The position numbers and the translations under genes are program-made. From positions 184,383 through 248,382 of the forward strand of contig CAADGK010000056.1 of NCBI GenBank assembly GCA_900696515.1: a stretch of 64,000 bases of DNA. Direction: 5' to 3'. This DNA comes from an uncultured Nitrosospira sp. Its GTDB lineage: Bacteria > Nitrospirota > Nitrospiria > Nitrospirales > Nitrospiraceae. Under the pieces are notes generated by a model. That model saw only the letters and a list, made by a program, of their open reading frames with translations. It made no database searches and was not told the DNA's origin. Below are positions 61,802 through 64,000 of this stretch, in pieces; the stretch's first letter is position 1, and each line of letters begins with the position of its first letter.

Positions 61802-61922
61802 GACGGAAGCTTTCAGCTGTCAGTTTTCAGCGGACAGTAGTCGCAGCGAATTCTCTATCGTGAGCAATTGGTTTCTGATCCGACAGCTGATAGCTAAACG
61901 CTGTCAGCTGTTTGCCGGAACT
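61802..61922. repeat. Inverted heptad-repeat element between lolC/E-type gene and lolD
   Basis: Left CAGCTGT CAGTTTT CAGCGGA CAGTAG; right arm reverse complement CAGCTGA CAGCGTT TAGCTAT CAGCTGT. Confidence 0.6.
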
Positions 61923-63200
61923 TCATTCATAACGCAACGCCGCCACCGGTTCCAGCTTTGCGGCCTGATTGGCCGGGTGGACCGTTGCGACAAAACTAAT
62001 CAAGATGGCCGACCCCGCCACGAGCAACACATCCTCGGCCAATACGTGCACCGGAATGGTCGAGATGTAATACACGCTCGGGTCGAAGGTCCAAAATGTT
62101 TGAATCAGCCAGAGAAACGCATAGCCTAACGGGATCCCGATGCCGGTTCCGGTGAATCCAATGATCAATCCGTTGAGCATGAAAATGCGGCGAATGCTCT
62201 GCTTGGTCGCGCCCATGGCCTTGAGGATCGCGATTTCCTTCTGCTTCTCCGTCACGATCATGGTCAATGTGCTGACGATGTTGAATGAGGCCACGATCGT
62301 GATAAGGACCAGGAGGAGAAACATCATCGTCTTCTCCAGTTTGAGCGCCGAAAACAGGTTGCGATTCATCTGCATCCAATCTCTGGCCCCATGACTGAAC
62401 CCTAACTCCTGTTCAATGTTACGAGCGATATCCGCGGCACGGAACACATCAGTGACTTTGACTTCCACGCCGGAGACGCTGGCAGTCATGTTGAAAAACT
62501 TTTGAGCTTCGCCGAGCTCGATATAGGCCAGAGACGAATCGTATTCATACATGCCGGAATGGAAGAGGGCGGCGACGGCGAACGTTCGGATCTTGGGGAC
62601 CATGCCCATCGCGCTGATCGGCCCGACGGGAGAGACCACATTGACGGTGTCGCCGACGAACACTCCTAACCTCAGCGCCAGCTCTTTGCCGAGGATGATG
62701 CCAGGTTTTTCGACGAGACGCGGTTCTCCTTGAGGGTCGTCGACAGGAGCCTGCATCACCTTGACCGGAGCGAGGAGGTCATTCAGTTGTCCTGCTGTAA
62801 TATTCTTCGCGAGCTCGGTCACATTCGCTTCCCGTTTTGGGTCGATGCCACGCAGGACGATCCCCTGTACGCCCGACTGTGTTGTGAGGAGCACCTGTCG
62901 GAGGACAAACGGGGTGGCCGCCACCACGTCGGGGACCGTCTGAATCTTATCGGCGAGACGGTCATAGTCGCTCATATGCTCTTTCATGCGTTCTTGGACG
63001 ATGATATGGGCGGTGGTGCCGAGGATCTTGCTTTGAATGTCTTCCCGGAATCCGGTCATGATGCCGACGGTGCCGATCAGTGCTGCGACGCCCAATGTAA
63101 TACCGGCGATCGACACGAAGGTATTCAGCGAAATGGTCCGGTTCCGGCGCTTGGCGCGCAGGTAGCGAAGCCCGACGAAGATTTCAAAGGGAAGGGTCAC
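61923..63200 (-). CDS. lolC: Lipoprotein-releasing ABC transporter permease (LolC/E family)
   Basis: FVGLRYLRAKRRNRTISLNTFVSIAGITLGVAALI; VSTLTMIVTEKQKEIAILKAMGATKQSIRRIFMLNG. Confidence 0.92.
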   Translation of the reverse strand: MTLPFEIFVGLRYLRAKRRNRTISLNTFVSIAGITLGVAALIGTVGIMTGFREDIQSKILGTTAHIIVQERMKEHMSDYDRLADKIQTVPDVVAATPFVLRQVLLTTQSGVQGIVLRGIDPKREANVTELAKNITAGQLNDLLAPVKVMQAPVDDPQGEPRLVEKPGIILGKELALRLGVFVGDTVNVVSPVGPISAMGMVPKIRTFAVAALFHSGMYEYDSSLAYIELGEAQKFFNMTASVSGVEVKVTDVFRAADIARNIEQELGFSHGARDWMQMNRNLFSALKLEKTMMFLLLVLITIVASFNIVSTLTMIVTEKQKEIAILKAMGATKQSIRRIFMLNGLIIGFTGTGIGIPLGYAFLWLIQTFWTFDPSVYYISTIPVHVLAEDVLLVAGSAILISFVATVHPANQAAKLEPVAALRYE

Positions 63201-63202
63201 GC

Positions 63203-64000
63203 TTACGATTTCTCCGGCCGGAGCTGAGGAAAGAGGACGACATCCCGAATGGATGCCTGGTCGGTCAACAGCATGATCAGACGGTCGATCCCGATCCCTT
63301 CTCCCGCGGTCGGGGGCATGCCGAATTCGAGGGCGCGCAAGAAGTCTTCATCGACGACATGGGCTTCCTCATCGCCCGCTTCACGCTGAGCGGCTTGGCT
63401 CTCAAACCGCTCACGTTGGTCCAACGGATCGTTCAGCTCGGAAAAGGCGTTCGCGATCTCCCGACCGGCGATGTACAGTTCGAATCGATCGGTCAAGGCC
63501 GGGTCTGCATCCTTCCGTCTCGCCAGTGGAGAAATTTCGATCGGGTAGTCGGTGATAAACGTAGGCTGTTGAAGATTCGGCTCAACGGTTTCCTCGAAGA
63601 TCTCGTTAAGGATCGTAAACAAAGTAGATTTAGGGTCTACATGGACGTTCAGCTGTTTGGCTGCTGCCAGGGCCTTGTCACGATCATGGAGTACCGACGA
63701 GTCGAGACGATTCACCTCCAGAATAGCCTGATGATAGGACCATCGCCGCCAGGGAGGGGTGAGGACGATCTCCTTGCCCTGGTAATGAATCACCGTCTTC
63801 CCCAGGAGCTGTTGAGCCAAGCTGGAGATGAGTGTTTCGGTGAGAGCGATCAGATCCTGATAGTCCGCGTAGGACATGTAGAATTCCAGCATCGTAAATT
63901 CAGGATTGTGAATCGTCGAGATGCCTTCATTCCTAAAGTTGCGGTTGATCTCGAAGACCCGTGGAAATCCTCCGACGATCAGGCGCTTCAGATAGAGTTC
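63203..64000 (-). CDS. lysS: Lysyl-tRNA synthetase (partial, runs off window end)
   Basis: [87 protein letters not shown]. Confidence 0.96.
   Translation of the reverse strand, partial: ELYLKRLIVGGFPRVFEINRNFRNEGISTIHNPEFTMLEFYMSYADYQDLIALTETLISSLAQQLLGKTVIHYQGKEIVLTPPWRRWSYHQAILEVNRLDSSVLHDRDKALAAAKQLNVHVDPKSTLFTILNEIFEETVEPNLQQPTFITDYPIEISPLARRKDADPALTDRFELYIAGREIANAFSELNDPLDQRERFESQAAQREAGDEEAHVVDEDFLRALEFGMPPTAGEGIGIDRLIMLLTDQASIRDVVLFPQLRPEKS

Overview
This 64 kb window is bacterial chromosome. Gene content suggests a Nitrospira-like organism (NnrS, GH15/OtsA/OtsB trehalose genes, a HEAT-repeat gene block, a B12-dependent ribonucleotide reductase, cytochrome bd), but I infer that from content and not from a search. 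Housekeeping content: tmRNA, lon, a mutY-like glycosylase, miaB/mtaB, nrdJ, ligA, a complete trpEGDCFBA cluster, cydAB, lolDC and a partial lysS. Accessory or unusual content: (1) a GIY-YIG endonuclease ORF abutting the tmRNA 3' end, inside an inverted repeat that includes the tmRNA CACCA tail; (2) a small island at about 11.0-13.6 kb with a DUF1508-like sORF missed by the ORF track, an IS1-like transposase and a Fic protein behind a perfect sigma70 consensus promoter; (3) a seven-gene same-strand block at 15.4-22.2 kb with five consecutive HEAT-repeat proteins, a secreted unknown protein and an alkaline-phosphatase-fold protein whose catalytic motifs look erased, followed by a lipase-like protein with a degenerate nucleophile elbow; this is the best candidate for an undescribed system; (4) a membrane receptor-like module fused to trehalose-6-phosphate synthase; (5) three intergenic inverted heptad-repeat elements; (6) paired candidate NrdR boxes 32 bp apart at the nrdJ promoter. 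All homology calls come from reading motifs by eye; no searches were run.
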